Assembly: GCA_052118065.1 (NCBI GenBank)
Contig: JBQKHY010000004.1
Coordinates: 1-64,000, forward strand
DNA length: 64,000 nucleotides
Direction of reading: 5' to 3'
DNA from: Ruminococcoides sp052118065
GTDB lineage: Bacteria > Bacillota > Clostridia > Oscillospirales > Acutalibacteraceae
In this document: positions 16,901 to 25,374 of the stretch, in pieces
Layout of the letters: every line of letters begins with the position of its first letter
Numbering within the stretch: position 1 is the stretch's first letter
Notes under the pieces: generated by a model
Database searches by the model: none
The model's input: only the letters and a program-made list of their open reading frames with translations
What the model was told of the DNA's origin: nothing
Made by a program: the position numbers and the translations under genes

Positions 16901-17032
16901 ATCAATTTCATGAGCTGCTGTTTCATACTTTGTTGGTGTAGAAGCAGTAGCTGCTGATGAAGAAACTGTTGCAAATGGAATAACAGTTGCCAACATCATG
17001 ATAGAAAGAACTACGGAAATAATTCTTTTCAT
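13904..17032 (-). CDS. Secreted type I pullulanase with internal dockerin and CBM26
   Basis: Extracellular debranching enzyme of 1042 residues that cuts alpha-1,6 bonds of pullulan and starch. Order: signal peptide (1-28); CBM48-like domain (about 42-150); GH13 catalytic barrel (about 180-610) with the type I pullulanase mark FNWGYDPMNYNVPEGSY (259-275), region I DVVYNH (306-311), nucleophile D376 in GFRFDLMGL, acid/base E405 in VYGEGW, and HD 503-504; beta-sandwich to about 705; MucBP-like module (715-785); dockerin (about 790-850); a second MucBP-like module (855-930); and a CBM26 starch-binding module (934-1020) with WAWYNT and W970. The dockerin should plug the enzyme into a cohesin-bearing amylosome. 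It lies 49 bases after the paralogous pullulanase, so cotranscription is likely. Confidence 0.92.
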   Translation of the reverse strand: MKRIISVVLSIMMLATVIPFATVSSSAATASTPTKYETAAHEIDSKYRYNGTDLGATYTKEATTFKVWAPTATSVKVNLYTTGSDEEEGAADLGSYDLTLDEKTGVYSVKVEGDLVNTYYTYTVTAASIADSTKVTTKEIADVYSVATGVNGKRSMVCDLSSTNPEGWDQDKHVLTDDISDASIWEIHVKDFSYSESSGVSAKNRGKYLAFTELGTTLNNLGSIPTCVDYLKELGISYVQINPMYDFGSVDEAGSDDQFNWGYDPMNYNVPEGSYSSNPYDGNVRINEMKQMIQALHKAGIGVIMDVVYNHMYNTDTSFQGTVPDYYYRKNADGTWSSGSGCGNDTASERAMYHNFMVQSVNYWATEYHIDGFRFDLMGLHDVKTMNDIRSTLDKISPKMPVYGEGWAMGTKNDLTDYDGESVQMASQGSTSKLDSRVGMFNDQYRDAVKGSYSSIGAKGYIQGNLVGTAKGVRYGVRANTAGSSVNWKAYSPAQCVNYVSCHDNNTLYDKLWGSVYGKTSDYRARNNYLIRINKFAETIGATSQGLHFFLAGEEMGRSKDGDENSYKSAATENMIDWNDVAKNADLVSYYKGMLDIRKSFSPFTTDNINLKDNYRFGETLTDTSNIVSYTVSNATEGEWNKLAVVMNNDTKKSATVSLGFDKTLADDTEWVVIADSDEAGLTPIKYIKGNEIEVPSQTAMVLVEKSTYEKANIKANRSKVTVVNKDADTGKILSKQVLYGTVGTKYEAKTDDTLKLQYVLLGIEGEQNGTFGTTDKTVTFNYGEYVPENLQNTLTGKSKLTVKDATLIQKYLSKTATLTEEQIKAADYNQDGVVNVADATLVQKKITHKDYGLVNTIRIRYISKSTNKPIASDKVMDIVAGKSDTYTPDRLIGYKYANEYTLDGNEVESEVSSVDVQHKFAGQLLLFYYDDDNYDVTLHVKHSGSATWTPNLWAWYNTDLGSVNIYDAWPGQPLTKGDDGWFTTTFKVANGVDYSVIINNGTVQTQDYDGVSGSEKWIIINDDKISDKGDFLSFYDSNPEA

Positions 17033-17081
17033 TTTATTTTTTCCTCCCTTTTTTATTTAAAAAATAATTCTCAAAAGAATA

Positions 17082-19916
17082 TTATTTCTGAATTTCAATA
17101 CCCTTAATTCTCTTCTTCTTTCTAGAAGAACGAACTTTTAGGGTAATACCTGCACCGGCTAATAGACCAAGTCCCACTAATGCAATAGTAGTAGCAAGTG
17201 CTTTTTTGCTATTGTCATTTAGCTGGTAATTATAGATAACAGTTTGTTCTGCTTTTGTATAAACACCGGAGGCATTCTTTGGAGTTGATGTTAAAGTAAG
17301 GTTCTCATACTCTTTAGCCTTAGTTTTATACTTCTTATCTTGTTTACCTTCCAGCTTCTTGATGTCCATAATGTTGCCATCAGAATCCATATAGATAACA
17401 TTAACTTGACATTTCTTTGTCTTTTCTTTAGTAAACTTATAAGTAACTACCTTGTCACCTACTGCAAAAACACCTGCACCGTTTTCAGGCAATGCATCTG
17501 TATCAAGTACATAACCTTTAATTGAAGGAATTTCATCAGTAAAGTACTGCTGACCGACCTGGTTCTTTAGTACTTTACTTGGAGCAATAGCCTTATCGGT
17601 TGATGAGTCAATAAACTTAATAGTTACTGTGCTATACTCACCTGTATAAGCCTCAACAGTAAATTTACAATGTTTATTTTCAGAAGTAAATTTACCTGTT
17701 GTACTTTCTTTATCAATAATTTTGTATTTTCTTCTTACTGAGTCACTAGGTGTAATACTATAACTATCACCTACTTGACCTTTTACAATTTCTGTAGAAA
17801 CCTTTTCACCTGTTTTGTTGTCAACATAATCAACAACTACTGCACCCTCTGTTGAATGACAATTCTTATCAAAACTTTCTTTATCTACAAGAATCATTGC
17901 TGAGCTTTGTGGAACTTCTACAGTGTCGGAAACTGTGCCTAAGTTTCTTAAACCGGCAGTTTCATCATTTGCAATAATTACAAAATCATCAGAATAATTC
18001 TTAATCTTGCTTAAATCAACTTGAACAGATTTGTCTGTATTACCGTTTAGAAGAACTGCAACCTTCTTAAAGTTATCATTTTCTAAGCCATCAACTGCAA
18101 AAGCAACCAATCCCTTTGTATCACTTTCAAAGAAATCAAGATTCTTAGCAGTAGTAGTTGTTGGGTCTCTAAAAGCATTAAACTTTTTGTGAATCTGTAT
18201 CATACCCTTATAGTATTCAACAACATCACTGTAGTTGTTAACACTTTCCCAGTCAATCATATTTAAAGTAGCTGATGACTTAAAGCTATTTTCGTCACCG
18301 TCTTTACTACGGCAGAATTCTTCACCTGCTAGGAAGAATGTCATACCTTGAGCTGTGAAAATTGTTGCTGCATTTAGCTTTGTCATTTCAACTAGATTTG
18401 CATGGCGCTTTCTAAAGTCCTTTTCATCAGGATATAGAGAGCTGACTAACTTATCATAAAGAGTATAGTTATCGTGACAGCTTGAATAAACAACTGACTG
18501 TGTTGGTGCTGATGCCCAACCGTTGACACATTCACCGGAAAGACCGATTTTGATATTACCGGTTTTCTTACCACTTGCTAAGAAACCTTTATCTGTTGCA
18601 TCAAAAGTATTGCCCTTAATAGCATCACGAACTGTATCATCAAATGCACCGATTCTGTTATCAAGTTTATCCATATTAGCTTGAGTTGCCAAAACTGTAC
18701 CATCATCACAAGCAGTCTTTAAATCCCATGCTTCACCGTACATTAGAATTTGTGGATTAATTTCATCAAGAGCATAACGAATTTGATTCATTGTGTCACA
18801 ATCGTGCAGACCCATTAAATCAAATCTAAAACCATCAATGTGATATTCACTTGCCCAATAAGTAATAGAATCAATCATAAATTTTCTGAACATTTTATGT
18901 TCGGAAGCAGTATCGTTACCACAACCTGAACCATCAGAAAATGTACCGTCACTATTCATTCTATAATAATAATTAGGAACTGTTCTGTTAAAATAGCTAT
19001 CTTCACCTGTATAGGTGTGGTTATAAACCACATCCATAATAACACCGATACCTGCATCGTGAAGTGCCTTAATCATCTGTTTACATTCATTGATTCTAAC
19101 ATTACCGTCATAAGGGTTTGAAGAAAATGAACCTTCAGGAGCATTATAATTTACAGGGTCATAACCCCAGTTAAACTGGTCATCCTTACCGGTTTCATCT
19201 ACTGAACCAAAATCATACATAGGGTTAATCTGTACATAGTTAACACCAAGTTTCTTTAGATATGAAATACAAGTAGCATTGTTGCCACTTACACCATCAA
19301 CAACTGTGCCATCTTCAGTAAAAGCTAAGAACTTACCTCTGTTTTCTTTACTTACACCGGAATTTTCAGCATAAGAAAAGTCCTTAACCTGTACTTCCCA
19401 AATAACAGCATCTGTCTGATTCTTAACAGTTTTGTAGGTATCCTTATCCCAATCTGTTGGATTAGTTGAAGTTAAATCAACAATCATACCACGCTTACCG
19501 TTAGCACCTACAGCCTTGGCATAAATATCTACTACTTCTTCAGCTTTGCCATCATTAGTTACAACATATGTATAGTATATGTTCTTTAGATCACCTGTTA
19601 GAGTACAAGACCATACACCGGTTGACTTGTCAAAGGTCATATCTTGTTCCTTAAAGAAACCATCCTTGTTTTCTTTCTCTGAACCATACTTATAAAGTCT
19701 AACCTTTACCTCAGTAGCAGTTGGTGACCAAACCTTAAAAGTAGTAGCTTTCTTAGTATAAGTAGCACCTAGGTCATTACCGTTATAAGATGTTTCATCT
19801 AACTTTGCTGCATAAGCAGCATAATCTTTGGTTGTTTCAGCATTAAAATTCACTATATTTAATCCCACCATCATAACTAGTATCAAAACCAAAGAAAGAA
19901 TTTTTTTAATAGGCAT
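17082..19916 (-). CDS. Membrane-anchored type I pullulanase with MucBP-like repeats
   Basis: Paralog of the downstream enzyme, 944 residues. Signal peptide (1-26); CBM48-like domain (about 40-140); GH13 barrel with FNWGYDP (248-254), DVVYNH (295-300), nucleophile D366, acid/base E395 in LMYGEAW, and HD 481-482; then three MucBP-like repeats (about 690-760, 763-830, 836-898). The C-terminus is a transmembrane helix (905-927) followed by a basic tail. No LPxTG-type motif precedes the helix, so it looks membrane-anchored rather than sortase-linked. No dockerin or CBM26. ATG 19916 was chosen because AAGGGGGA lies 6 bases upstream; the frame is open 36 bases further. Confidence 0.92.
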   Translation of the reverse strand: MPIKKILSLVLILVMMVGLNIVNFNAETTKDYAAYAAKLDETSYNGNDLGATYTKKATTFKVWSPTATEVKVRLYKYGSEKENKDGFFKEQDMTFDKSTGVWSCTLTGDLKNIYYTYVVTNDGKAEEVVDIYAKAVGANGKRGMIVDLTSTNPTDWDKDTYKTVKNQTDAVIWEVQVKDFSYAENSGVSKENRGKFLAFTEDGTVVDGVSGNNATCISYLKKLGVNYVQINPMYDFGSVDETGKDDQFNWGYDPVNYNAPEGSFSSNPYDGNVRINECKQMIKALHDAGIGVIMDVVYNHTYTGEDSYFNRTVPNYYYRMNSDGTFSDGSGCGNDTASEHKMFRKFMIDSITYWASEYHIDGFRFDLMGLHDCDTMNQIRYALDEINPQILMYGEAWDLKTACDDGTVLATQANMDKLDNRIGAFDDTVRDAIKGNTFDATDKGFLASGKKTGNIKIGLSGECVNGWASAPTQSVVYSSCHDNYTLYDKLVSSLYPDEKDFRKRHANLVEMTKLNAATIFTAQGMTFFLAGEEFCRSKDGDENSFKSSATLNMIDWESVNNYSDVVEYYKGMIQIHKKFNAFRDPTTTTAKNLDFFESDTKGLVAFAVDGLENDNFKKVAVLLNGNTDKSVQVDLSKIKNYSDDFVIIANDETAGLRNLGTVSDTVEVPQSSAMILVDKESFDKNCHSTEGAVVVDYVDNKTGEKVSTEIVKGQVGDSYSITPSDSVRRKYKIIDKESTTGKFTSENKHCKFTVEAYTGEYSTVTIKFIDSSTDKAIAPSKVLKNQVGQQYFTDEIPSIKGYVLDTDALPENGAGVFAVGDKVVTYKFTKEKTKKCQVNVIYMDSDGNIMDIKKLEGKQDKKYKTKAKEYENLTLTSTPKNASGVYTKAEQTVIYNYQLNDNSKKALATTIALVGLGLLAGAGITLKVRSSRKKKRIKGIEIQK

Positions 19917-19950
19917 AAAATCCCCCTTAGTTCTGTTTTTACATACACCC

Positions 19951-19960
19951 ATTCTAACAA
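19951..19960 (-). promoter_or_regulatory. Possible extended -10 promoter for the pullulanase pair
   Basis: On the minus strand TGTTAGAAT (19959-19951) has the TGn extension before a -10-like hexamer, about 35 bases before the start codon. No good -35 box is present, so this is a weak call. Confidence 0.35.
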
Positions 19961-19980
19961 ATATTATTGTAAATAATTTT

Positions 19981-20023
19981 CTACATAAGAATTAAACCGT
20001 CTTTATAGACGGTTTATGTGTAG
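19981..20023. terminator. Second hairpin downstream of eno
   Basis: An inner perfect stem AAACCGTCT/AGACGGTTT (19994-20002 and 20007-20015) is extended by an outer stem CTACATAA/TTATGTGTAG with a bulge. It lies between the eno terminator and the pullulanase promoter region. It lacks a long T-run, so it may be a back-up terminator or a leader element. Confidence 0.45.
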
Positions 20024-20033
20024 AAAAAACAAG

Positions 20034-20064
20034 TGAAAATATAGTCATTTTGACTATATTTTCA
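20034..20064 (-). terminator. eno terminator
   Basis: A perfect 14-base stem, TGAAAATATAGTCA/TGACTATATTTTCA, with a 3-base loop. On the minus strand it is followed within six bases by a T-run. Confidence 0.8.
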
Positions 20065-20096
20065 TTTAACTTATGAAAGATTTATTTATAAAGTCA

Positions 20097-21353
20097 TTAA
20101 TCTATACCATAAGTTGACACTCCTATTAATTCTTCTTCTATTCTAGACAATCTATTATACTTTGCCGTTCTTTCACTTCTGCAAGGTGCACCGGTTTTTA
20201 TCTGTCCTGAGTTACAAGCAACTGCAATATCTGCTATTGTTGTGTCCTCACTTTCACCACTTCTATGAGAAATTACAGTTGTATATCCGGCTTTATGGGC
20301 AAGTTCAATTGCATCAAATGTTTCTGTTAAAGTACCGATTTGGTTCATTTTCACTAGGATTGAATTACCGGCTCCAACCTTGATACCATTATATAATTTA
20401 TTTACATTTGTTACGAATAAGTCATCACCTACTAATTGAATATGGGATAACTTTTTAGTAAGTTCTTCCCAACCTGACCAATCAAATTCTGAAAGACCAT
20501 CCTCTATTGAGATAATAGGATATTTCTCTGTAAGATTATCAAGGTATTCAATCATATTTTCTGTAGTCATAGATATTTTTCTCTTAGGCAAGTTGTACAT
20601 ACCCTCAGCATACCATTCTGATGAGGCAATATCCAAAGCTAATTTTGTATTATCTGTGTTATATCCAGCTTCATCAATTGCTTTTAAAATATAGTCAAGT
20701 GCTTCTTCATCACCTGAAAGGTTTGGTGCAAAACCACCTTCATCACCTACTGCAGTAGAAAGTTTATCTTTCTTTAATAGTGTTTTTAGAGTGTGATAAA
20801 TTTCTGTACATTGTCTAAGTCCATCACGAAAACTGTCAGCACCTACCGGCATAATCATAAATTCCTGAATGTCAACATTGTTGTCAGAATGAGCACCACC
20901 ATTTAAAATATTCATCATAGGACAAGGTAATCTATGAGCATTAAAGCCACCTAGATACCTATATAGTGGTAAATTAAGTGATGATGCTGAGGCTTTAGCA
21001 ACTGCAATTGAAACTGCCAAAATAGCATTTGCACCTAAATTTTTCTTATTCTCTGTACCGTCAAGGTCACACATCATTCTATCAATTAATCTTTGCTGAT
21101 ATGGACTTGTACCCACTAAATGATGAGCCAAAGTTTCGTTGATATTTTTTACTGCTTTGTACACTGACTTTCCAAAATACACATCATCATTGTCACGAAG
21201 TTCAACTGCTTCAAATGCACCTGTTGATGCACCACTTGGAACAATTGCAGATTGTACTGTACCGTCAGATAATGTCACTGTTGCTTCTACTGTTGGATTA
21301 CCTCTTGAGTCTAAGACTTGTCTTCCCTTTATTTCTTCAATTAACATACACAT
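20097..21353 (-). CDS. eno: Enolase
   Basis: Glycolytic enzyme of 418 residues converting 2-phosphoglycerate to phosphoenolpyruvate with magnesium. Signature stretches are SGASTGAFEAVELRD, the loop GDEGGFAPN, metal ligands in LALDIASSEWY, SIEDGLSEFDW and LVGDDLFVTN, and the C-terminal ILVKMNQIGTLTE and SHRSGESEDT. It is slightly shorter than the usual 430 residues. The first ATG is used because AGGAGG lies about 9 bases upstream. That ribosome-binding site is part of the rpoD terminator hairpin (21361-21392). No obvious promoter lies in the 51-base gap to rpoD, so eno may depend on read-through from dnaG-rpoD or a promoter within rpoD. Confidence 0.97.
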   Translation of the reverse strand: MCMLIEEIKGRQVLDSRGNPTVEATVTLSDGTVQSAIVPSGASTGAFEAVELRDNDDVYFGKSVYKAVKNINETLAHHLVGTSPYQQRLIDRMMCDLDGTENKKNLGANAILAVSIAVAKASASSLNLPLYRYLGGFNAHRLPCPMMNILNGGAHSDNNVDIQEFMIMPVGADSFRDGLRQCTEIYHTLKTLLKKDKLSTAVGDEGGFAPNLSGDEEALDYILKAIDEAGYNTDNTKLALDIASSEWYAEGMYNLPKRKISMTTENMIEYLDNLTEKYPIISIEDGLSEFDWSGWEELTKKLSHIQLVGDDLFVTNVNKLYNGIKVGAGNSILVKMNQIGTLTETFDAIELAHKAGYTTVISHRSGESEDTTIADIAVACNSGQIKTGAPCRSERTAKYNRLSRIEEELIGVSTYGID

Positions 21354-21360
21354 ATAAAAA

Positions 21361-21392
21361 AACCTCCTTTATCATTATTGACAAAGGAGGTT
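21361..21392 (-). terminator. rpoD terminator overlapping the eno ribosome-binding site
   Basis: A perfect 10-base stem on the minus strand, AACCTCCTTT/AAAGGAGGTT, followed by seven T. The 3' arm contains AAAGGAGG, which is the Shine-Dalgarno of eno starting at 21353. When the hairpin forms it would both end transcription and hide the eno ribosome-binding site. Confidence 0.8.
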
Positions 21393-21404
21393 AAATTATA
21401 CTGA

Positions 21405-22493
21405 TTAGTCTAGGTAATCTTTTAGAATTTTACTTCTTGAAGGATGTCTTAACTTTCTAAGAGCCTTTGCTTCAATCTGACGAATTCTCTCACGAGTAAC
21501 ATTAAATTCTTTACCTACTTCTTCAAGTGTACGACTTCTGCCGTCTTCAAGACCGAAACGAAGTCTTAAAACCTTTTCTTCTCTTGGAGTTAGAGTATCA
21601 AGAACTTCATTTAGCTGTTCTCGAAGTAATGTATGAGATGCTGCATCTGCAGGTGCAGGAGCATCATCATCAGGAATAAAGTCACCTAGGTGAGAATCTT
21701 CTTCTTCACCGATAGGTGTTTCAAGAGATACAGGTTCTTGAGCAACACGCATAATATCTCTAACCTTATCTACAGGCATATCAATTTCTGATGCAATTTC
21801 ATCAGCAGTTGGTTCGTGACCATTCTGGTGAAGTAACTGAGAAGAAACTTTCTTAACTTTGTTAATAGTTTCAACCATATGAACAGGAATACGGATTGTT
21901 CTGCCTTGGTCAGCAATAGCTCTTGTGATAGCCTGTCTAATCCACCATGTAGCATATGTTGAGAACTTAAAGCCCTTTGTATAGTCGAACTTATCAACAG
22001 CCTTTAACAGACCTAAGTTACCTTCCTGAATAAGGTCTAGAAATAGCATACCTCTACCTAAATAGCGCTTAGCAATGGAAACAACAAGTCTAAGGTTTGC
22101 TTGACATAGTCTTTTCTTAGCTTCTGTATTACCATCAGAAATTTTAATAGCAAGGTCAATTTCTTCTTCAGGAGAAAGTAGCGGAACTCTACCGATTTCC
22201 TTTAGATATACCTTTACCGGGTCATCAATTGCAACTCTTTCTGCTGCAATTTCGTCACCTTTGCTTGATGATTTTGATGCTACAATTTCAATATCTGATA
22301 AATCAACACTGTTGTCTTCAATAATTTCAATACCCTGTGCTTCTAAACCATCATATAGCTTTTCCAGTTGTTCAGGTGAAAATTCAATTTCACCGATAGC
22401 ATCAAGGATTTCTTGGTTTGAAAGACTACCCTTCTGTTTACCTTGTTCAATTAAATCTTTGATTACTGTTTTCTTATCAACCTGTCCACTCAT
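21405..22493 (-). CDS. rpoD: RNA polymerase primary sigma factor
   Basis: Housekeeping sigma-70 factor of 362 residues (SigA/RpoD). A short region 1.1 occupies about 1-75. Region 1.2 begins at DDPVKVYLKEIGRVPLLSPEEE. Region 2 includes RLVVSIAKRYLGRGMLFLDLIQEGNLGL and the -10 reading helix TYATWWIRQAITRAI. Region 3 follows, and region 4 has the -35 reading helix TLEEVGKEFNVTRERIRQIE. The ATG follows GGAGAG by 7 bases. It lies 12 bases after dnaG, in the classic macromolecular-synthesis arrangement of Firmicutes. Confidence 0.98.
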   Translation of the reverse strand: MSGQVDKKTVIKDLIEQGKQKGSLSNQEILDAIGEIEFSPEQLEKLYDGLEAQGIEIIEDNSVDLSDIEIVASKSSSKGDEIAAERVAIDDPVKVYLKEIGRVPLLSPEEEIDLAIKISDGNTEAKKRLCQANLRLVVSIAKRYLGRGMLFLDLIQEGNLGLLKAVDKFDYTKGFKFSTYATWWIRQAITRAIADQGRTIRIPVHMVETINKVKKVSSQLLHQNGHEPTADEIASEIDMPVDKVRDIMRVAQEPVSLETPIGEEEDSHLGDFIPDDDAPAPADAASHTLLREQLNEVLDTLTPREEKVLRLRFGLEDGRSRTLEEVGKEFNVTRERIRQIEAKALRKLRHPSRSKILKDYLD

Positions 22494-22505
22494 ATATATC
22501 TCTCC

Positions 22506-24275
22506 TTATTCTCGTTTCTTCTTCAGATTATTAATCTGCTGACTAAACTCATCAAGTGATGTGTTTGCGATTTGTTCCTTTGACAATTTACCCTTTTCCT
22601 CAAAGATAACACTTATGTACTCATCCAGAGCTTGTTGAGTAGGATTTTTGTCTATTGTTTTATTGACAATAGAATAGATTTTATCTATTTCATCAGAGGT
22701 AAAATCTTCATTTAGAGAAGTTAGTGGCTCATAACCACCCTCAATTCTATTAACAAAATAACCATAAAGCTTTTTGTTAAAATCTGTGACAAATGAATCA
22801 TTAGGCACTCTTGAATAAATATACTGTTCAACCTCAGGATGATTAACCATATATGATAATAACATTTCTTCGGCAATAGTTGCCCTTGGCTTATCCTTAT
22901 GTTGCAAGTTTATTTTGTCTTCTCTACCTGATAGATTAGTTCTGATTTTTCTAAATTCTTCTTTTCTATTGCTATATTTAATTTTACTTCTAACTCTCTT
23001 TAGAGAACTAGAAATCGACTCTGTATGAACGCCTGTTTCATCAGCTAATTTTGAAGTATAAACATCTCGTTCAACATCATCATCTATTTTAGCAATTATA
23101 TTAATTGCTTCATTGACATATTTAACTCTTTGGTCTGCCAGTTTTAGGTCATATTTCTTTCTTACTTTTGATAGCTGATACTCAACATCATTAAAACTAC
23201 CATTTACCAAATTATAGAAAGCAGCACCACCGTTATCCCCATGTTTTCTGATAAATTCATCGGGGTCTTTACCATCAGGAACAGTAAGAACTCTAATATT
23301 AAGTCCTGATCTTCTAAGAATTCCAATGGCTCTTTGGGTTGCCTTTTGACCTGCTTCATCAGCATCATAACAAATGATAACATCATCAGCATAACGCTTC
23401 ATTACAGATGCCTGTTGACTTGTTAATGCAGTACCTAAAGTGGCTACTGCATTCTGAAAACCGGCTTGATTAACTGCAATAACATCCATATAGCCCTCAC
23501 ACAAAATAAGGGTTCTGTCTTGATTTTTCTTAGCATTATTCAGTGAAAATAAATTATTACTTTTACTAAATACAGGTGTGTCACTGGTGTTTAGGTACTT
23601 AGGCTTTTGGTCGGTCATAATTCTACCACCAAAGGCAATTACATTTCCCCTTACATCTATAATAGGAAACATAACTCGGTTATAAAATCTATCATTTGTA
23701 CCGTTACCACTTTTGTTCTTGTATACAAGGTTAGCACTTACAAGCTCATTATCCTTGAAACCTTTTTTTCTTAGATAATTTGAAAGTGCAAAGTGGTCAT
23801 TAGGAGCAAAGCCTAAACCAAAATGACGAATAGTCTTGTCGCTTAGTCCACGACCATAAAGATATTCTAAGCCTTCCTTGCCCAATGGACTATATAAACA
23901 CCTATTGAAAAATCTTGCAGTTTCTCTATTAGCCTCATAAATTCTTTTCTTAAGGTTAGCCATAGAATCATCATAATTACTTTCTTCAGGCATATTGAGT
24001 CCTGCTCTTTCGGCTAAGAATTTAACTGCCTCAATGTAATCAAGATTTTCTATTCTCATGGTAAAGGTAATTACATCACCACCGGCACCACAACCAAAAC
24101 AGTAAAAAGAATTATTTTCGGTATAAATATTAAAAGATGGTGTTTTTTCGCCATGGAAAGGACAAAGTCCTACCATATTCCTACCCTTACGCTTTAGTGA
24201 AATATAATTTGATGCAAGTTCTGTAAGGTCACTGCGCATTTTTAGTTCTTGCAAAAAGCTTTCCGGTAATGGCAA
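22506..24275 (-). CDS. dnaG: DNA primase
   Basis: Replicative primase of 589 residues that lays RNA primers for lagging-strand synthesis. The N-terminal CHC2 zinc finger is visible (CPFHGEKTPSF and CFGCGAGGD). The RNA polymerase core follows with the Toprim motif LILCEGYMDVIAVNQAGF and acidic cluster CYDADEAG. The C-terminal part is the helicase-interacting region. Translation appears to start at TTG 24275, with AAAGGAG 7 bases upstream and no nearby ATG. First gene of the dnaG-rpoD operon. Confidence 0.96.
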   Translation of the reverse strand: MPLPESFLQELKMRSDLTELASNYISLKRKGRNMVGLCPFHGEKTPSFNIYTENNSFYCFGCGAGGDVITFTMRIENLDYIEAVKFLAERAGLNMPEESNYDDSMANLKKRIYEANRETARFFNRCLYSPLGKEGLEYLYGRGLSDKTIRHFGLGFAPNDHFALSNYLRKKGFKDNELVSANLVYKNKSGNGTNDRFYNRVMFPIIDVRGNVIAFGGRIMTDQKPKYLNTSDTPVFSKSNNLFSLNNAKKNQDRTLILCEGYMDVIAVNQAGFQNAVATLGTALTSQQASVMKRYADDVIICYDADEAGQKATQRAIGILRRSGLNIRVLTVPDGKDPDEFIRKHGDNGGAAFYNLVNGSFNDVEYQLSKVRKKYDLKLADQRVKYVNEAINIIAKIDDDVERDVYTSKLADETGVHTESISSSLKRVRSKIKYSNRKEEFRKIRTNLSGREDKINLQHKDKPRATIAEEMLLSYMVNHPEVEQYIYSRVPNDSFVTDFNKKLYGYFVNRIEGGYEPLTSLNEDFTSDEIDKIYSIVNKTIDKNPTQQALDEYISVIFEEKGKLSKEQIANTSLDEFSQQINNLKKKRE

Positions 24276-24404
24276 AATAACACTCCTTTCAATAGTTGTA
24301 AAACCTACACTATTATATACAACAAAATTTATATTATTCCTTTATTTTTTCAAAATTTTTAAAAATATTTTTGAAAAAACAGATTTTAATAGAAAAATAT
24401 GTTG

Positions 24405-25028
24405 TTACATAGGAAAATAATCTTCATTAACAACTTCTACTTCTATCTTTCCATTTGTTGCATCAGCAAGTTTTTTGTTAAAAAATCCAAGTTCATTTAT
24501 TGGAATATGAAAACTGATAATAACATTTTCCAAAAAGTTTGAGTCATCAATAATACCACCACATTCCGGAATAAGTCCGGAAAGTTTTCCGTAAAAATCG
24601 TAACTCAAAGTAACAGAACAATTATAGCATCTTTCCATACGAAGAATCTTGGAGGCATCAAGGGCAATCTTTGCACCATGACTATATGCTCTGACAAGTC
24701 CACCTGCACCAAGCATAATACCACCAAAATAACGAGTAACCACTATTACTGTATTTACCACATTATTTTTGTTTAGTACATCAAGGACGGGTACACCGGC
24801 AGTACCCTGAGGTTCTCCGTCATCAGAATAACGCTTAATAAAATCATTCTTTAGACTATATGCATATACATTATGAGTAGCATCATAATGCTTCTTACGC
24901 TTTTCGTTAATAAAATCAATAGCTTCCTGTTCTGTTGAAATAGGTTTACAATAGCCTATAAAACGGCTGTGTTTCTCAACAAACTCAGCTTGATTTTCTT
25001 CTTTTGTAGTATAATAAAAATCTTCCAT
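24405..25028 (-). CDS. yigZ: YigZ/IMPACT family protein
   Basis: Protein of 207 residues of the YigZ/IMPACT family (UPF0029), which has an N-terminal domain related to ribosomal S5 folds and a C-terminal DUF1949-like domain. The signature is DDGEPQGTAGVPVLDVL with VTRYFGGIMLGAGGLVRAYS. Function in bacteria is uncertain. ATG 25028 fits the usual start MEDFYYTTKEENQAEF; a longer frame to 25073 runs through the rpmE terminator and is not credible. There is no Shine-Dalgarno before this ATG, which lies 17 bases after that terminator. Expression probably comes from read-through. Confidence 0.85.
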   Translation of the reverse strand: MEDFYYTTKEENQAEFVEKHSRFIGYCKPISTEQEAIDFINEKRKKHYDATHNVYAYSLKNDFIKRYSDDGEPQGTAGVPVLDVLNKNNVVNTVIVVTRYFGGIMLGAGGLVRAYSHGAKIALDASKILRMERCYNCSVTLSYDFYGKLSGLIPECGGIIDDSNFLENVIISFHIPINELGFFNKKLADATNGKIEVEVVNEDYFPM

Positions 25029-25040
25029 AACAATTAAAAA

Positions 25041-25070
25041 AACAGGCGGTACACTAATGTACCGCCTCAA
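25041..25070 (-). terminator. rpmE terminator
   Basis: A perfect 10-base stem, AGGCGGTACA/TGTACCGCCT, followed by GTTTTTTT on the minus strand. Confidence 0.95.
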
Positions 25071-25081
25071 CAATTACAAAA

Positions 25082-25282
25082 TTATTTCATACCAAAACGC
25101 TTCTTAAATCTATCAACACGTCCGCCGGTATCAACGAGCTTCTGCTTACCTGTAAAGAAAGGATGGCACTTTGAACAAATTTCAACTCTGATATTTTCCT
25201 TTGTTGAACCTGTTTCGATTACATTACCACAAGCACAAGTAATTGTTGTCTGCTTATAATCTGGATGGATACTTTCCTTCAT
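25082..25282 (-). CDS. rpmE: 50S ribosomal protein L31 (zinc-binding type)
   Basis: Ribosomal protein bL31 of 66 residues. Four cysteines (C16, C18, C37, C40) mark the zinc-binding A form. The motif EICSKCHPFFTGKQKLVDTGGRVDRF is diagnostic in its parts. AGAGGTG lies 7 bases before ATG 25282. It is a single-gene unit with its own promoter and terminator. Many genomes regulate a zinc-free paralog by zinc; none is in this window. Confidence 0.97.
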   Translation of the reverse strand: MKESIHPDYKQTTITCACGNVIETGSTKENIRVEICSKCHPFFTGKQKLVDTGGRVDRFKKRFGMK

Positions 25283-25324
25283 TTCATTTCACCTCTTTCG
25301 CTGAAACCGTAAATAACAGTTTAG

Positions 25325-25353
25325 ATTATACAACATAAATCCTGAAAATGCAA
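25325..25353 (-). promoter_or_regulatory. rpmE promoter
   Basis: TTGCAT (25353-25348) and TATAAT (25330-25325) with 17-base spacing on the minus strand. Confidence 0.7.
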
Positions 25354-25374
25354 GTGTTTTTTTCAAAAAAATTT

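Noticed and set aside
17082..19916. Sortase-anchored pullulanase
   Set aside because: No LPxTG, SPxTG or NPxTN motif precedes the C-terminal helix; a plain membrane anchor is more likely.
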